In this document: positions 1 to 9,035 of the stretch, in pieces
How the letters are laid out: each line of letters opens with the position of its first letter
Position numbering within the stretch: the stretch's first letter is position 1
Assembly (NCBI GenBank): GCA_965249775.1
Contig: OZ252253.1
Span: forward strand, 2,666,001-2,730,000
Direction of reading: 5' to 3'
DNA from: UBA822 sp965249775
GTDB lineage: Bacteria > Gemmatimonadota > Gemmatimonadetes > Longimicrobiales > Gaopeijiaceae
DNA: 64,000 nucleotides
The notes under the pieces: generated by a model
The model's database searches: none
What the model was told of the DNA's origin: nothing
What the model saw: only the letters and a program-made list of their open reading frames with translations
Program-made: the position numbers and the translations under genes

Positions 1-25
1 GCGAGTTCTGGAAGTCCGGTAAACG

Positions 26-535
26 TCAGCGCCACTCCTGCATCCACCGAACGTAGTGGACGGGGGTCACGTCAGCGCGGGCCAGAACCTCGAGCCCGGA
101 AGAGTCCCGATAGATCTCGCGGTAGAAGACATGCGAAATGTTGCCCTGGATAAGCAGTTTTGCGCACGTCACACATGGGCTCGCGGTCACGAAGGCCACC
201 TTGTTCGGCATGCCTCCCGGAGCCTTGACCAGTGCGTTCTGCTCCGAATGGATGCAGCCGCACGCCCCCGGAGTCGGTCCGTCACACTCGTTCGGAAAGC
301 GTCGCGCGTTCCCGTTGTAACCGATGGCGACCACGTTCTCTAGATGCGGGCCCGTGATGACCGTCCCCACCTTGAGCCTGGCACAGGTGCTTCGCTTAGC
401 CAGCTCTTCGGCCATGCGCATATACACCTCGAAGATGGGTGGGCGCGTGACCGACACCTCATCGATCGTCTCGCCCTCGACGAGGTTCACGGGGTGGTCG
501 TTCTCGGCGACGAGGTCCTTTTGAAGAATTGCCAT
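26..535 (-). CDS. dCMP deaminase-like (ComEB-type) zinc deaminase
   Basis: Cytidine/deoxycytidylate deaminase-fold protein of about 169 residues, probably converting dCMP to dUMP for dTTP supply. The zinc-site motifs are clear: HSE at about residues 96-98 (His ligand, catalytic Glu) and PCVTC at 120-124 (two Cys ligands). An extra Cys cluster (CDG, ACGC) at 84-94 sits where dCMP deaminases often carry a second metal site. The start at 535 leaves one base after the typA stop; an upstream in-frame start would overlap typA by about 35 nt and adds an Arg-rich segment unlike the family. It is probably cotranscribed with typA. The exact nucleotide substrate is inferred from family resemblance. Confidence 0.85.
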   Translation of the reverse strand: MAILQKDLVAENDHPVNLVEGETIDEVSVTRPPIFEVYMRMAEELAKRSTCARLKVGTVITGPHLENVVAIGYNGNARRFPNECDGPTPGACGCIHSEQNALVKAPGGMPNKVAFVTASPCVTCAKLLIQGNISHVFYREIYRDSSGLEVLARADVTPVHYVRWMQEWR

Positions 536-536
536 C

Positions 537-2366
537 TCAAGCCTTCTTCCGGGCAGCCTTCTTACGGACATTGGGGTCGAGATACCTCTTTCTCAAGCCG
601 ATCCGCGCCGGCGTGATTTCGATCAGCTCGTCGTCTTCGATGAACTCCAACGCGAGTTCGAGCGTCAGGTCCCGCGGCGGTTCCAGCTTGATGTTCTCGT
701 CAGTGGCCGTCGTCCTCATGTTCGTGAGCTTCTTGCTCTTGCAGGCATTGACGTCCAGATCACCCGGACGCACGTGCTCCCCCACGATCATGCCGCTGTA
801 TACCTCGTCTCCCGGGCTCACGAACATCGTGGCGCGCTCCTGGAGGTTGAAGAGGGCGAAGCCTACGGCAATCCCTTCTCTGTCCGCCACCAGCACTCCC
901 CTCTTGCGACCATCCAGCGTCCCCGCGTGCGGACCGTATTCCAGGAATCGGTGGTGGAGAAGCCCCTCACCCCTGGTGTCTGTCATGAACTCCGATCGAT
1001 AGCCGAAGAGTCCCCGGGCGGGCACCCGGAACCGCAGCCGGACCGCACCCTTGTCTGTGGGCTTCATCTCGATCATTTCGCCCCGTCGTGGACCCAACTT
1101 CTCCATCACCACGCCGACGCACTGTTCCGGAACTTCGATGACCGCCTCTTCGAACGGCTCGAGAAGGCCCTTGGGCCCCTTCTTCTCAATAACTCGTGGC
1201 CGCGAGACCTGAAACTCGTATCCCTCCCGGCGCATCGTCTCCATGAGAATGGAGAGATGCAACTCGCCCCGCCCTGATACGGTGAAGGTATCGGGCACAT
1301 CCGTCTCCTCGACCCGCAGGGCGACATTACGCTCGAGCTCTCTCATCAGACGGTCGCGCACCTGCCTGGTGGTCAAAAACTTGCCTGAACGGCCCGCGAA
1401 GGGTGAATCGTTTACGGTGAAGTCCACGGAGAGCGTGGGCTCTTCTACCGCAATCCCGCGCACCCGATCGCGCACGTCGACATCGGTGAGCGTCTTCCCA
1501 ATCTCTACTCCCTCGATCCCCGCGATCGCCACAATGTCTCCGGCTTGGGCGGCTTGGATGTCCACACGCTCCAAGCCCTCGAATCCATAGAGCTGTACCA
1601 CTCGACCCGGCGTCACCTCTTCTGCGCCGACCAAGCCTGGATCCCCTAGGGGCAGCAGCACGACGTCGTCGCCAACGGCCACCCTCCCCCGCTCGACCCG
1701 TCCGATTCCGATGCGCCCGACGTAGTTCGAATGGTCGAGCGTGGAGATCAGCATCTGGAACGCTCCGTCTGGATCCACCAGCGGGGCGGCGATGTGATCG
1801 ACGATGGTCTCGAAGAGCGGCTCCAGATCGCCTTGCGACGCATCCGGATCGGGACTCGCCCAGCCGTCTCGCCCGACGGCGTAGAGAAAAGGAGCATCTA
1901 GTTGCGCGTCGGAAGCTTCGAGGTTCATGAAGAGCTCCAGGATCTCGTCGTGAACCTCCGTCGCGCGGGCATCCGATCGGTCGACCTTGTTGACGAGCAC
2001 AACCGGTTGGAGCCCAAGCTCCAACGCCTTTCGGGTCACGAACCGCGTTTGCGGCATGGGGCCCTCCGCAGCGTCTACGAGCAGCAGCACCCCGTCAACC
2101 ATACGCAAAGTGCGCTCGACCTCACCGCCGAAATCGGCGTGGCCCGGCGTATCGACGATGTTGATTTTCACGTCGCCCCACCGGATCGAAGTGTTCTTGG
2201 CAAGAATCGTGATCCCTCGTTCCCGTTCGAGCGGGTTGGAGTCGAGTACGCGCTCCTCCACGTTCTCGTTGGCACGAAAGACACCCGTCTGGCGGAGCAT
2301 TTCGTCCACCAGCGTGGTCTTGCCATGATCCACATGTGCAATGATGGCGACGTTCCTGATCTTCAT
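537..2366 (-). CDS. typA: Ribosome-associated GTPase TypA/BipA
   Basis: Translational GTPase of 609 residues, the normal length for TypA/BipA, which binds the ribosome and helps assembly and stress adaptation. The G domain is complete: AHVDHGKT (10-17), VDTPGHADF (G3) and NKVDR (G4). Elongation-factor domains II, III and V follow, including the GRGELHLSILMETMRREGYE-type segment, and a TypA-specific C-terminal domain ends in a Lys/Arg-rich tail. The start at 2366 is set by the conserved MKIRN opening. An upstream in-frame start would add 50 residues that do not look conserved. The downstream deaminase gene follows after one base. Confidence 0.96.
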   Translation of the reverse strand: MKIRNVAIIAHVDHGKTTLVDEMLRQTGVFRANENVEERVLDSNPLERERGITILAKNTSIRWGDVKINIVDTPGHADFGGEVERTLRMVDGVLLLVDAAEGPMPQTRFVTRKALELGLQPVVLVNKVDRSDARATEVHDEILELFMNLEASDAQLDAPFLYAVGRDGWASPDPDASQGDLEPLFETIVDHIAAPLVDPDGAFQMLISTLDHSNYVGRIGIGRVERGRVAVGDDVVLLPLGDPGLVGAEEVTPGRVVQLYGFEGLERVDIQAAQAGDIVAIAGIEGVEIGKTLTDVDVRDRVRGIAVEEPTLSVDFTVNDSPFAGRSGKFLTTRQVRDRLMRELERNVALRVEETDVPDTFTVSGRGELHLSILMETMRREGYEFQVSRPRVIEKKGPKGLLEPFEEAVIEVPEQCVGVVMEKLGPRRGEMIEMKPTDKGAVRLRFRVPARGLFGYRSEFMTDTRGEGLLHHRFLEYGPHAGTLDGRKRGVLVADREGIAVGFALFNLQERATMFVSPGDEVYSGMIVGEHVRPGDLDVNACKSKKLTNMRTTATDENIKLEPPRDLTLELALEFIEDDELIEITPARIGLRKRYLDPNVRKKAARKKA

Positions 2367-2602
2367 GTTTTTGAAGCCTTCAACAGCCTTCTGGTCGGGA
2401 GACGGCTCAGATGGTCGAGCCCAAAGGCCACCGAATCCCCGGTGGGGAGTCATCCCGGGGATGAGCCCCCCAGGTACCCAAAGGTAACGCAAGCGCAGGT
2501 TCGCCGGCACGGGCACTGGCGCAGCAAGATTTGCTGGACTCGCCCGCCGGGGCCAGGTATTCTTGAGGAGGATCGTTGGTCGGTTTTTGAAGAGGTGAGT
2601 TT

Positions 2603-3199
2603 GTGTTCGTTCTGATCGCAGTCGTAGGAATCCTATCGATTCTGCTTATGATCACCGCCTCTGTGGCCTACCTGGCGCTCCCCCGAGGAAGGCTCTGCCC
2701 CCACTGCGGGGGCGTGACCCACCCCGTGATCCTCCGGAGACTTCTGAAGGTACTATCGCCATGGATTCAATGGCGGTGGTGTTCACGCTGTGGCTGGGAG
2801 GGCGCGAGACACCGCGGGCCCGACCTGGGTCCGCTGGATCCGCCCGTCGATCACGATTCGGGATTTCGTTGGGCGGATCCGGACTACGACGATGTCCCGA
2901 TATTCTACTGGCGGTCGGACGATCCGGGTGAGAAGGACAAGCCTCGACCCGACCATCTGTCCGGGTTCAAGTGGCAGGCCGAAGAGGAGCCGACCGAGTC
3001 GACCGAACCCGACCCGCCCGGCTTTCACTTTCGTCCCCCGTGGGAACTGAAGCAGCCCCACTTCCCCTTGGGACCGGGGATGAGCCGCGGGCCAGAGCCA
3101 GGGGAAAACCCACGGGGCCGGACACCGCGCCCATGGTACCTCTCATGGCTCGTGTCTAAGAATCCACCAGGCTTTCAGTGGAAGGAGCGGGGGGACTAG
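2603..3199 (+). CDS. Membrane-anchored zinc-ribbon protein with repeated GF[R/K/H/Q]W motifs
   Basis: Unrecognised 198-residue protein. One hydrophobic segment at residues 2-25 should anchor it in the membrane. A zinc ribbon follows, with ligands C32/C35 and C60/C63. The remaining 130 residues are acidic, Pro-rich and probably disordered. They contain four copies of a short motif: SGFRW (86-90), SGFKW (120-124), PGFHF (139-143) and PGFQW (189-193). GTG start with a purine-rich stretch about 6-12 nt upstream. It lies 59 nt before the ABC-class ATPase gene and may be cotranscribed with it. Function unknown; the repeats look like docking motifs for a partner, which is inference. Confidence 0.75.
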   Translation: MFVLIAVVGILSILLMITASVAYLALPRGRLCPHCGGVTHPVILRRLLKVLSPWIQWRWCSRCGWEGARHRGPDLGPLDPPVDHDSGFRWADPDYDDVPIFYWRSDDPGEKDKPRPDHLSGFKWQAEEEPTESTEPDPPGFHFRPPWELKQPHFPLGPGMSRGPEPGENPRGRTPRPWYLSWLVSKNPPGFQWKERGD

Positions 3200-3258
3200 A
3201 GCGGCTCTTCCCAAATCTCCTGGAACCGGTGCGGAGCCGAGGTGTCGGATGGGCTCCG

Positions 3259-4977
3259 ATGAACACCGTGGACGCACTGATCGATTTCCTAAACGGGATC
3301 GACGGACAAGGATACAAGGCCTACAAGGGGTTGCGAGGCGCCTGGGCCTTCCCCGACTTCACCCTACACGTGGACCACGTCCAGGGTGACCCTTTCGCTG
3401 CGCCGAGTCGTGTGAGGGCGATCCTTCCTCCGGAGACTGCCGCGCTCGAGGACGAGGTGCTCACCTCCCGTTCGAGGAGGTTGGGCGTCGCCAGTCTGCT
3501 CGCCAAGCGTTTCCATGAAGCGGTCGAGAGGACCGTGGTTCGGCGGGGAAGCGGCAAGAGCGGCCTCATTGAAATCGAGACCCCTGGCCAAGAAGTATTG
3601 GTACAGACCGCGGTCATCGTCGAAGAAGACGGCACGGTGGAGGCCCGTTTCCGGATCGGGCTACCTGCGCAAGGACGACGCGCCCTGGGGCATGAAGCGA
3701 TCGCGCTGGTCACGACAGACGTGCCCGCGCTGGTGAATCAGAGCCTCCGGGCCGGAGCCGTCGGACATCCGGACATTTTACAGCACGCACTGACCAACGA
3801 AGACGCATCAGCGTTGCGGGCAGAGTTGAGCGCACGCAACTGGGTCACCTTCGTCGCAGATGGCGCGAACTTGGCGCGAAGAAGTGGCGTGGATGACCGA
3901 CCCCTAGTCGGGGACACCGCAGTCCCGTTCTCCGCACCGGCTGGACTAACGGCCGAGGTAGAGCTCCCGAACGCCGGGACGGTTCGAGGGATGGCGATAC
4001 CGCGCGGCGTCACACTGATCGTGGGAGGCGGCTACCACGGGAAGAGTACCCTGCTTCGGGCTATCGAGCGCGGCGTGTACAATCATTGTTACCGAGACGG
4101 CCGCGAGTCCGTGGTGACCGATCCTTCGGCAGTAAAAATCCGAGCCGAGGACGGCCGCTCCGTGGCGGGGGTCGACATCTCCGCCTTCATCGGCACGCTG
4201 CCTCAAGGACAAGACACCCGCGCATTCTCAACGTCGAACGCTTCGGGTTCCACGAGTCAGGCGGCCGGCATTGTGGAGGCGCTCGAGGCCGGGGCGACCA
4301 CCCTGCTGATCGACGAAGACACCGCGGCCACCAACTTCATGATCCGCGACCGGCGAATGCAGGCGCTGGTCCCGAAGGAGGGAGAGCCCATTACGCCCCT
4401 GGTAGACCGGGTCCGATCCCTCTGGGAGACACGCGGCGTCAGTTGCGTCATCGTTCTCGGCGGGAGCGGCGACTATCTGGACGTCGCCGACACGGTCGTC
4501 GCCATGAAGGACTTCCGTCCGTCGGACGTAACCGTCCACGCTCAGCGCGTCGCATCGGACCTTCCCACGGGTCGAGAGAAGGAAGCGCCCGGACCGATCG
4601 AGGCGTTCAGGGTCCGACTTCCGAACCCAGAATCGGTCGATCCCAGCACTCCAAAGCGTGAAGCGGAGATCAAGGTCTTCCCGGGGCCGTCGTTGGTCTT
4701 CGGAACCGAAACGATCTCGCTTTCCGCAGTCACCCAGCTCGTGTCTCGCGCACAGACGCTCGCCGTGGGCCGTGGGCTGCTCATCGCGCGTCACCGGTTC
4801 ATGGACGGGCGGCGTTCTGTGAGCGAGATTCTGACCCTCGTCATGCAGGTGATCGAGGAGGAAGGCCTAGACGAACTGGACGATCGGAGGGTCGGCGATC
4901 TCGCTCGATTCCGTCCGATGGAGCTCGCCGCCGCCCTGAATCGTCTACGTTCCTTAGAGCTGTGTTCCTCGGAGTGA
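3259..4977 (+). CDS. ABC-class P-loop ATPase (ABC_ATPase family, COG3044-like)
   Basis: Cytoplasmic ATPase of 572 residues in the 'predicted ATPase of the ABC class' family, typically 550-570 residues. After an N-terminal family-specific domain it carries an unusual Walker A, GGGYHGKST, preceded by the family-typical segment around PRGVTLIVGG. Further on are ASGSTSQA (signature-like) and LLIDEDTAATNFMIRD (Walker B with catalytic-acid-like Glu/Asp). There are no membrane segments and no transporter partner nearby, so it is not a transport ATPase. The start at 3259 is chosen because homologues begin close to this Met; the longer in-frame version overlaps the preceding gene. Substrate or partner is unknown for the family. 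Confidence 0.88.
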   Translation: MNTVDALIDFLNGIDGQGYKAYKGLRGAWAFPDFTLHVDHVQGDPFAAPSRVRAILPPETAALEDEVLTSRSRRLGVASLLAKRFHEAVERTVVRRGSGKSGLIEIETPGQEVLVQTAVIVEEDGTVEARFRIGLPAQGRRALGHEAIALVTTDVPALVNQSLRAGAVGHPDILQHALTNEDASALRAELSARNWVTFVADGANLARRSGVDDRPLVGDTAVPFSAPAGLTAEVELPNAGTVRGMAIPRGVTLIVGGGYHGKSTLLRAIERGVYNHCYRDGRESVVTDPSAVKIRAEDGRSVAGVDISAFIGTLPQGQDTRAFSTSNASGSTSQAAGIVEALEAGATTLLIDEDTAATNFMIRDRRMQALVPKEGEPITPLVDRVRSLWETRGVSCVIVLGGSGDYLDVADTVVAMKDFRPSDVTVHAQRVASDLPTGREKEAPGPIEAFRVRLPNPESVDPSTPKREAEIKVFPGPSLVFGTETISLSAVTQLVSRAQTLAVGRGLLIARHRFMDGRRSVSEILTLVMQVIEEEGLDELDDRRVGDLARFRPMELAAALNRLRSLELCSSE

Positions 4978-5065
4978 CGGGCGCCGGCTTCTGAGAGGTC
5001 GTGCCGGTGTCGAAGCGAACGTATTTCCGGCGCCGAGCGGGCGCCTATTCGAGGAGGGTTGAGCC

Positions 5066-7849
5066 ATGTCCCGTCGTCATCTCCGAACCGGGTGCCGCCG
5101 CCCGACGACGCTGATCTTCTTGGTCCTGGTGGGCGGATCGGTCCTGATGGCCGCCCTGCCCGCTGCGGGGCAGGACATCACGCGGATCACGGAGGCCGAG
5201 GGGATCACCGAGTACGGCCTCGACAACGGATTGCGATTCCTCCTCTTCCCCGATGCCAGCAAGCCCACTGCGACCGTGAACATCACTTACTTCGTCGGCT
5301 CTCGCCACGAGGGCTACGGCGAGACCGGCATGGCCCATCTTCTGGAGCACTTGGTGTTCCAGGGAACCCCCGATCACCCGAATATTTCCGAGGAGCTGGC
5401 GGAGCACGGAGCACGCCCCAACGGCACCACGTCATTCGACCGAACAAACTATTTCGAGACCTTTCCGAGCACCGACGAGAATCTCGAGTGGGCCCTGGAC
5501 CTCGAAGCGGATCGCATGGTCAATTCCTTCATCTCCAGGGATGACCTGGACTCCGAGATGACCGTGGTTCGGAACGAGTTGGAATCGCGGGAGAATGACC
5601 CCTTTGGCATACTGATTACACGGACGCTCGCCACCGCCTACTTGTGGCACAACTATGGGAAAGACATCGGCGGCGCCCGCTCCGACGTGGAGGGCGTGCC
5701 CATCGACCGCCTTCAGGCCTTCTATCGGAAGTATTACCAACCGGATAACGCCCTGCTCATCGTGACGGGTAGGTTTGAGACCGAGCGAGCGCTGGAGCTG
5801 ATCGCCGAAAAGTTCGGCGGCATTCCGCGCCCCGATCGAACGGGCGGGAACAGGTTGTGGGAAACGTACACCCGGGAGCCCGTTCAGGATGGGGAGCGCT
5901 CGGTATCCCTGCGCAGAGTGGGCGACGTCCAGGTCGTGATGATGGCGTACCACGTGCCCCCTGGGTCCCACCCCGATTACGCTGCGATCGACATTCTCTC
6001 TCAGGTTCTCGGGGACCAGCCCTCGGGACGTTTGTACCGAGGGCTGGTTGAGCCCGGACTGGCAGCCTCCGCCAGCTCTTTCGCGTACCAGCTCCGCGAG
6101 GCGGGCCCGCTCCTCGCGTACGCACAGGTGAGAGCCGATGACGACCTGTCGGCTGCGGCCACGGCGATGAACGAGGTCCTGATCGACGCTCTCCGTGATC
6201 CGGTCAGCGAGGAGGAGGTCGATCGGGCCAAGACGGCCCTGCTCAACGGTGTCGAACGGACGTTCAACGACCCAGAGAGCATCGCACTTCAACTCAGTGA
6301 GTGGGCTTCCTTCGGTGACTGGCGTCTCTTCTTCTTACACCGGGACAGGATCGAGGCTGTCGTGGCCGGGGATGTGCACCGTGTAGCAGCGGAGTACCTC
6401 AAGCCCGACAACCGCACAGTCGGATATTTCTACCCCACGGACGAGCCTGACCGTGCAGAAGTCCCTGATGTTCCTGATATCGCCTCCGCGCTGGCCGGGT
6501 ACACGGGTCGAGAAGCCATAGCCGCCGGGGAGGCATTCGACCCGTCACCGTCGAACATCGAGCAACGCACGACCCGGTACACAACAGCCAATGGAATGGA
6601 GGTCGCACTCCTCCCGAAGGCGACGAGGGGTCAGACGGTCAACGCCCGCTTCCGTGTCATTCTCGGCGATGAAGAGGCACTCTCGGGTCGCACGACGGCC
6701 GGAGCCATCGCCGGACAAATGCTCATGCGTGGCTCGTCCGGCCACACACGCCAGCAGATCCAGGACGAGCTCGACCGGATGCAAGTCACCGGGGGGGTAA
6801 CGGGATTCGTGAGCCAGGCGTCCGGCACCATCCAGACCACTCGAGACAACCTTGGTGAGGCCCTGCGCCTGATGGCGGAGATTGTTCGCGAGCCCACCTT
6901 CCCCCCGGACGAGTTCGAGACGCTAAAGGAGCAGCAACTCGCAGGCCTCGAGCAGCAGCGGTCGGACCCAGGGGCCCTGGCGCAAACCGCTCTGGGTCGG
7001 CACATGAACCCCTCGCCTCCCGGGCATCCGAGCTACACAGCGACCGTAGAGGAGACTGTGGCCGCTCTGGAGGCTGTCACCCTCGACGAAGCGAGGGCTT
7101 TCCACCGTGACTTCTACGGACCGCAGCTCGGTACCCTGGCCGTGGTCGGTGACTTCGATCCGCAGGAGATCCGCGAGGTCATCGATGAAGTCTTCGGAGA
7201 CTGGGAGAGCCCGTATGCCGCGACACGGATCAGCACCGAGTTCTTCGACGCTCCGGCGGAGGTGCTTCAAATCGAGACGCCGGACAAAGCCAACGCGTTC
7301 CTGTTCGCCCAGCAGAATCTGGCGCTTCGTGACGATCATGCGGATTACCCGGCGCTGACCCTCGCCGGGTACATGATCGGTGGCGGCTTCCTCAACTCTC
7401 GCCTCTCGGCACGAATTCGCGAACAGGACGGGCTGAGTTACAGCGTCCAGGCGCAGATCGGTGGACATCCCATCGACGAGAACGGCTCATTCGTGGCCGT
7501 CGCCATCCAGGCACCGGAGAATGCGGACAGGGTAGAGGCCGCGCTCCGGGAGGAGATCCAGAGAGTCCTGGACGACGGGTTCACCGACGAGGAGATGGAC
7601 ATCGCGAAACAGGGCTACTTGCAATCACGGCAGCTTGCGCGAGCCCAGGACGGCAGCCTCGTGAGCATGTTGACCCAAGGGCTGTACTTCGACCGGACGC
7701 TCACATGGGACGCCGAGTTCGAAGGGAGAGTCGGGGATCTGACGGTGAGGGACGTCAATGCTGCGGTACGCCGCCACCTCGATCTGGACAAGATGACGTT
7801 CGTCAAAGCGGGAGATTTTGCTGCGGCGGGGAATCCCGTCTTACGCTAG
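5066..7849 (+). CDS. Secreted fused M16 zinc metallopeptidase (pitrilysin/insulinase type)
   Basis: A 927-residue protein with an N-terminal signal peptide (hydrophobic core about 15-33, cleavage near AAGQ). It contains two M16 half-units fused in one chain. The first half has the inverted zinc motif HLLEH (H91, E94, H95) and a downstream Glu, E171, in NELES, at the family spacing. The second half, from about residue 490, has the M16_C-like fold but no HxxEH, as expected for the non-catalytic partner half. Start supported by an AGGAGGG ribosome-binding site 8-14 nt upstream. It should act in the periplasm on peptides or misfolded proteins. No protease partner gene lies beside it. Confidence 0.93.
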   Translation: MSRRHLRTGCRRPTTLIFLVLVGGSVLMAALPAAGQDITRITEAEGITEYGLDNGLRFLLFPDASKPTATVNITYFVGSRHEGYGETGMAHLLEHLVFQGTPDHPNISEELAEHGARPNGTTSFDRTNYFETFPSTDENLEWALDLEADRMVNSFISRDDLDSEMTVVRNELESRENDPFGILITRTLATAYLWHNYGKDIGGARSDVEGVPIDRLQAFYRKYYQPDNALLIVTGRFETERALELIAEKFGGIPRPDRTGGNRLWETYTREPVQDGERSVSLRRVGDVQVVMMAYHVPPGSHPDYAAIDILSQVLGDQPSGRLYRGLVEPGLAASASSFAYQLREAGPLLAYAQVRADDDLSAAATAMNEVLIDALRDPVSEEEVDRAKTALLNGVERTFNDPESIALQLSEWASFGDWRLFFLHRDRIEAVVAGDVHRVAAEYLKPDNRTVGYFYPTDEPDRAEVPDVPDIASALAGYTGREAIAAGEAFDPSPSNIEQRTTRYTTANGMEVALLPKATRGQTVNARFRVILGDEEALSGRTTAGAIAGQMLMRGSSGHTRQQIQDELDRMQVTGGVTGFVSQASGTIQTTRDNLGEALRLMAEIVREPTFPPDEFETLKEQQLAGLEQQRSDPGALAQTALGRHMNPSPPGHPSYTATVEETVAALEAVTLDEARAFHRDFYGPQLGTLAVVGDFDPQEIREVIDEVFGDWESPYAATRISTEFFDAPAEVLQIETPDKANAFLFAQQNLALRDDHADYPALTLAGYMIGGGFLNSRLSARIREQDGLSYSVQAQIGGHPIDENGSFVAVAIQAPENADRVEAALREEIQRVLDDGFTDEEMDIAKQGYLQSRQLARAQDGSLVSMLTQGLYFDRTLTWDAEFEGRVGDLTVRDVNAAVRRHLDLDKMTFVKAGDFAAAGNPVLR

Positions 7850-7871
7850 AGGGCTATCGAACGGTACTCGT

Positions 7872-8090
7872 TTAATGGCCTTCACTGGGGACTCCGGGGG
7901 GGTCTGACGAACCGTATCCTCGCTCCGCCAGAAGCTCTTTGAGCCGGGTCTCGCGGTCTGCCAGATTGGTCTTGGCGATGGCACGGGCCAGGGCGATCCG
8001 ATCCTCGTCCGAGACCCGGTCCAGCACATTGATCGGGGCGCCATAGCGCAAGAGGATGCGCTTGGCGTCGACAGCCACTGAATCGGACAA
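7872..8090 (-). CDS. Small hypothetical protein
   Basis: Predicted 72-residue soluble protein, helical and charged, with no recognised domain. I prefer the TTG start at 8090 because an AGGGAGG box lies five bases upstream of it on the minus strand; a longer version from a TTG at 8108 would absorb that box. The gene is convergent with the M16 protease gene and divergent from the MntR-like regulator, leaving a 156-nt AT-richer shared upstream region. Function unknown. It could be spurious, but codon composition and the ribosome-binding site favour a real gene. Confidence 0.5.
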   Translation of the reverse strand: MSDSVAVDAKRILLRYGAPINVLDRVSDEDRIALARAIAKTNLADRETRLKELLAERGYGSSDPPGVPSEGH

Positions 8091-8246
8091 CTGCACCTCC
8101 CTGGACAACGGTAACGCGGGTGGCGTGAAAGTTGTTAAAATTAGTGGTTGTCAGCAGTTATTCCAACGCTTTACGACCGCGGTCGTCGGTCCGGGTTTGG
8201 CATTGTTGGTACTTCCCCCGCCGCATGACCGGGCCCATGTTTACGT

Positions 8247-8936
8247 ATGAATGACGCCCCTCCACCACGCCTCACTCGTTCCGTTGAAGACTACCTCAAG
8301 GCCGTCTACGCCCTCACGGAAAGAGAGGATTCGGCCTCGACGAGCGCGCTGGCCGAGGCCCTGAACGTACAACCGGCTTCCGTCACAGGAATGATCAAAC
8401 GCCTCGCCGAGTGCGGGTACTTGGAGCACACCCGGTACCACGGCGTGCGGCTCACCGAAAGCGGATCCCGCGAGGCCCTGCGCATCATCCGGAGACACCG
8501 GATCCTCGAGACGTACCTGTACACGCATCTTGATTACTCGTGGGACGACGTTCATCAAGAAGCGGAACGTTTGGAGCATGCTGCATCCGATGCGCTAATC
8601 GATCGCATGGCCGCAATTCTCGAGCACCCGAGCCACGATCCTCACGGAGCGCCGATCCCGACTCCATCCGGCGAAATCGAGCGCTCCGAGTCCGTGACGC
8701 TCAACGAGGTCGCCCTCGGACTGGCCGTGCAGATCCGTTCCGTGCCGGATGAGGATCCTGCCCGCCTACGCTACCTCGAGACGTTGGGCCTCGTGCCAGG
8801 GGCCCGGATAACTGTCCGGGAAAGAGCCCCCTTCGACGGACCCACCACCGTCTCCGTCGAGAGTGGTGAGGACGCGCAGGTCATCGGCTCCGATCTCGCT
8901 GACGGGATCTTCGTGAGTCCAGCGCCCGGACGCTAG
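8247..8936 (+). CDS. DtxR/MntR-family metal-dependent repressor with C-terminal FeoA domain
   Basis: A 229-residue DtxR-superfamily regulator. Residues 10-70 form the winged HTH, starting SVEDYLKAVY as in the family. Residues 75-140 form the dimerisation and metal-binding domain. Residues 150-225 form an SH3-like FeoA domain (NEVALGL, LRYLETLGLVPGARI). The metal signature is ERLEH (E107, E110, H111). The first position is Glu as in Mn-sensing MntR (E-x-x-E-H), not Cys as in iron-sensing DtxR/IdeR (C-x-x-E-H), so Mn(II) is the likelier corepressor. A perfect DtxR/MntR-type palindrome lies upstream of the oxidase-ZIP operon at 44344-44371; linking the two is inference. No such palindrome was seen upstream of this gene. 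Confidence 0.9.
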   Translation: MNDAPPPRLTRSVEDYLKAVYALTEREDSASTSALAEALNVQPASVTGMIKRLAECGYLEHTRYHGVRLTESGSREALRIIRRHRILETYLYTHLDYSWDDVHQEAERLEHAASDALIDRMAAILEHPSHDPHGAPIPTPSGEIERSESVTLNEVALGLAVQIRSVPDEDPARLRYLETLGLVPGARITVRERAPFDGPTTVSVESGEDAQVIGSDLADGIFVSPAPGR

Positions 8937-9002
8937 CCATCCAGTGAGTGTGCTCCGGCCGCGACACCGGGCATCCCCGCCCACTCGGATGAGGGCGACC
9001 TA

Positions 9003-9024
9003 GGAGGGTGATCCATCACCCTCC
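9003..9024. promoter_or_regulatory. Perfect inverted repeat covering a ribosome-binding-site-like GGAGGG
   Basis: Two 10-nt arms, GGAGGGTGAT and ATCACCCTCC, separated by CC. It lies 11 bases before the ATG of the PLP-enzyme gene and includes the only strong Shine-Dalgarno-like sequence there. In RNA it would fold with a 4-6 nt loop and mask GGAGGG; in DNA it could be an operator. Role not demonstrated. Confidence 0.45.
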
Positions 9025-9035
9025 ACGACGACCGA

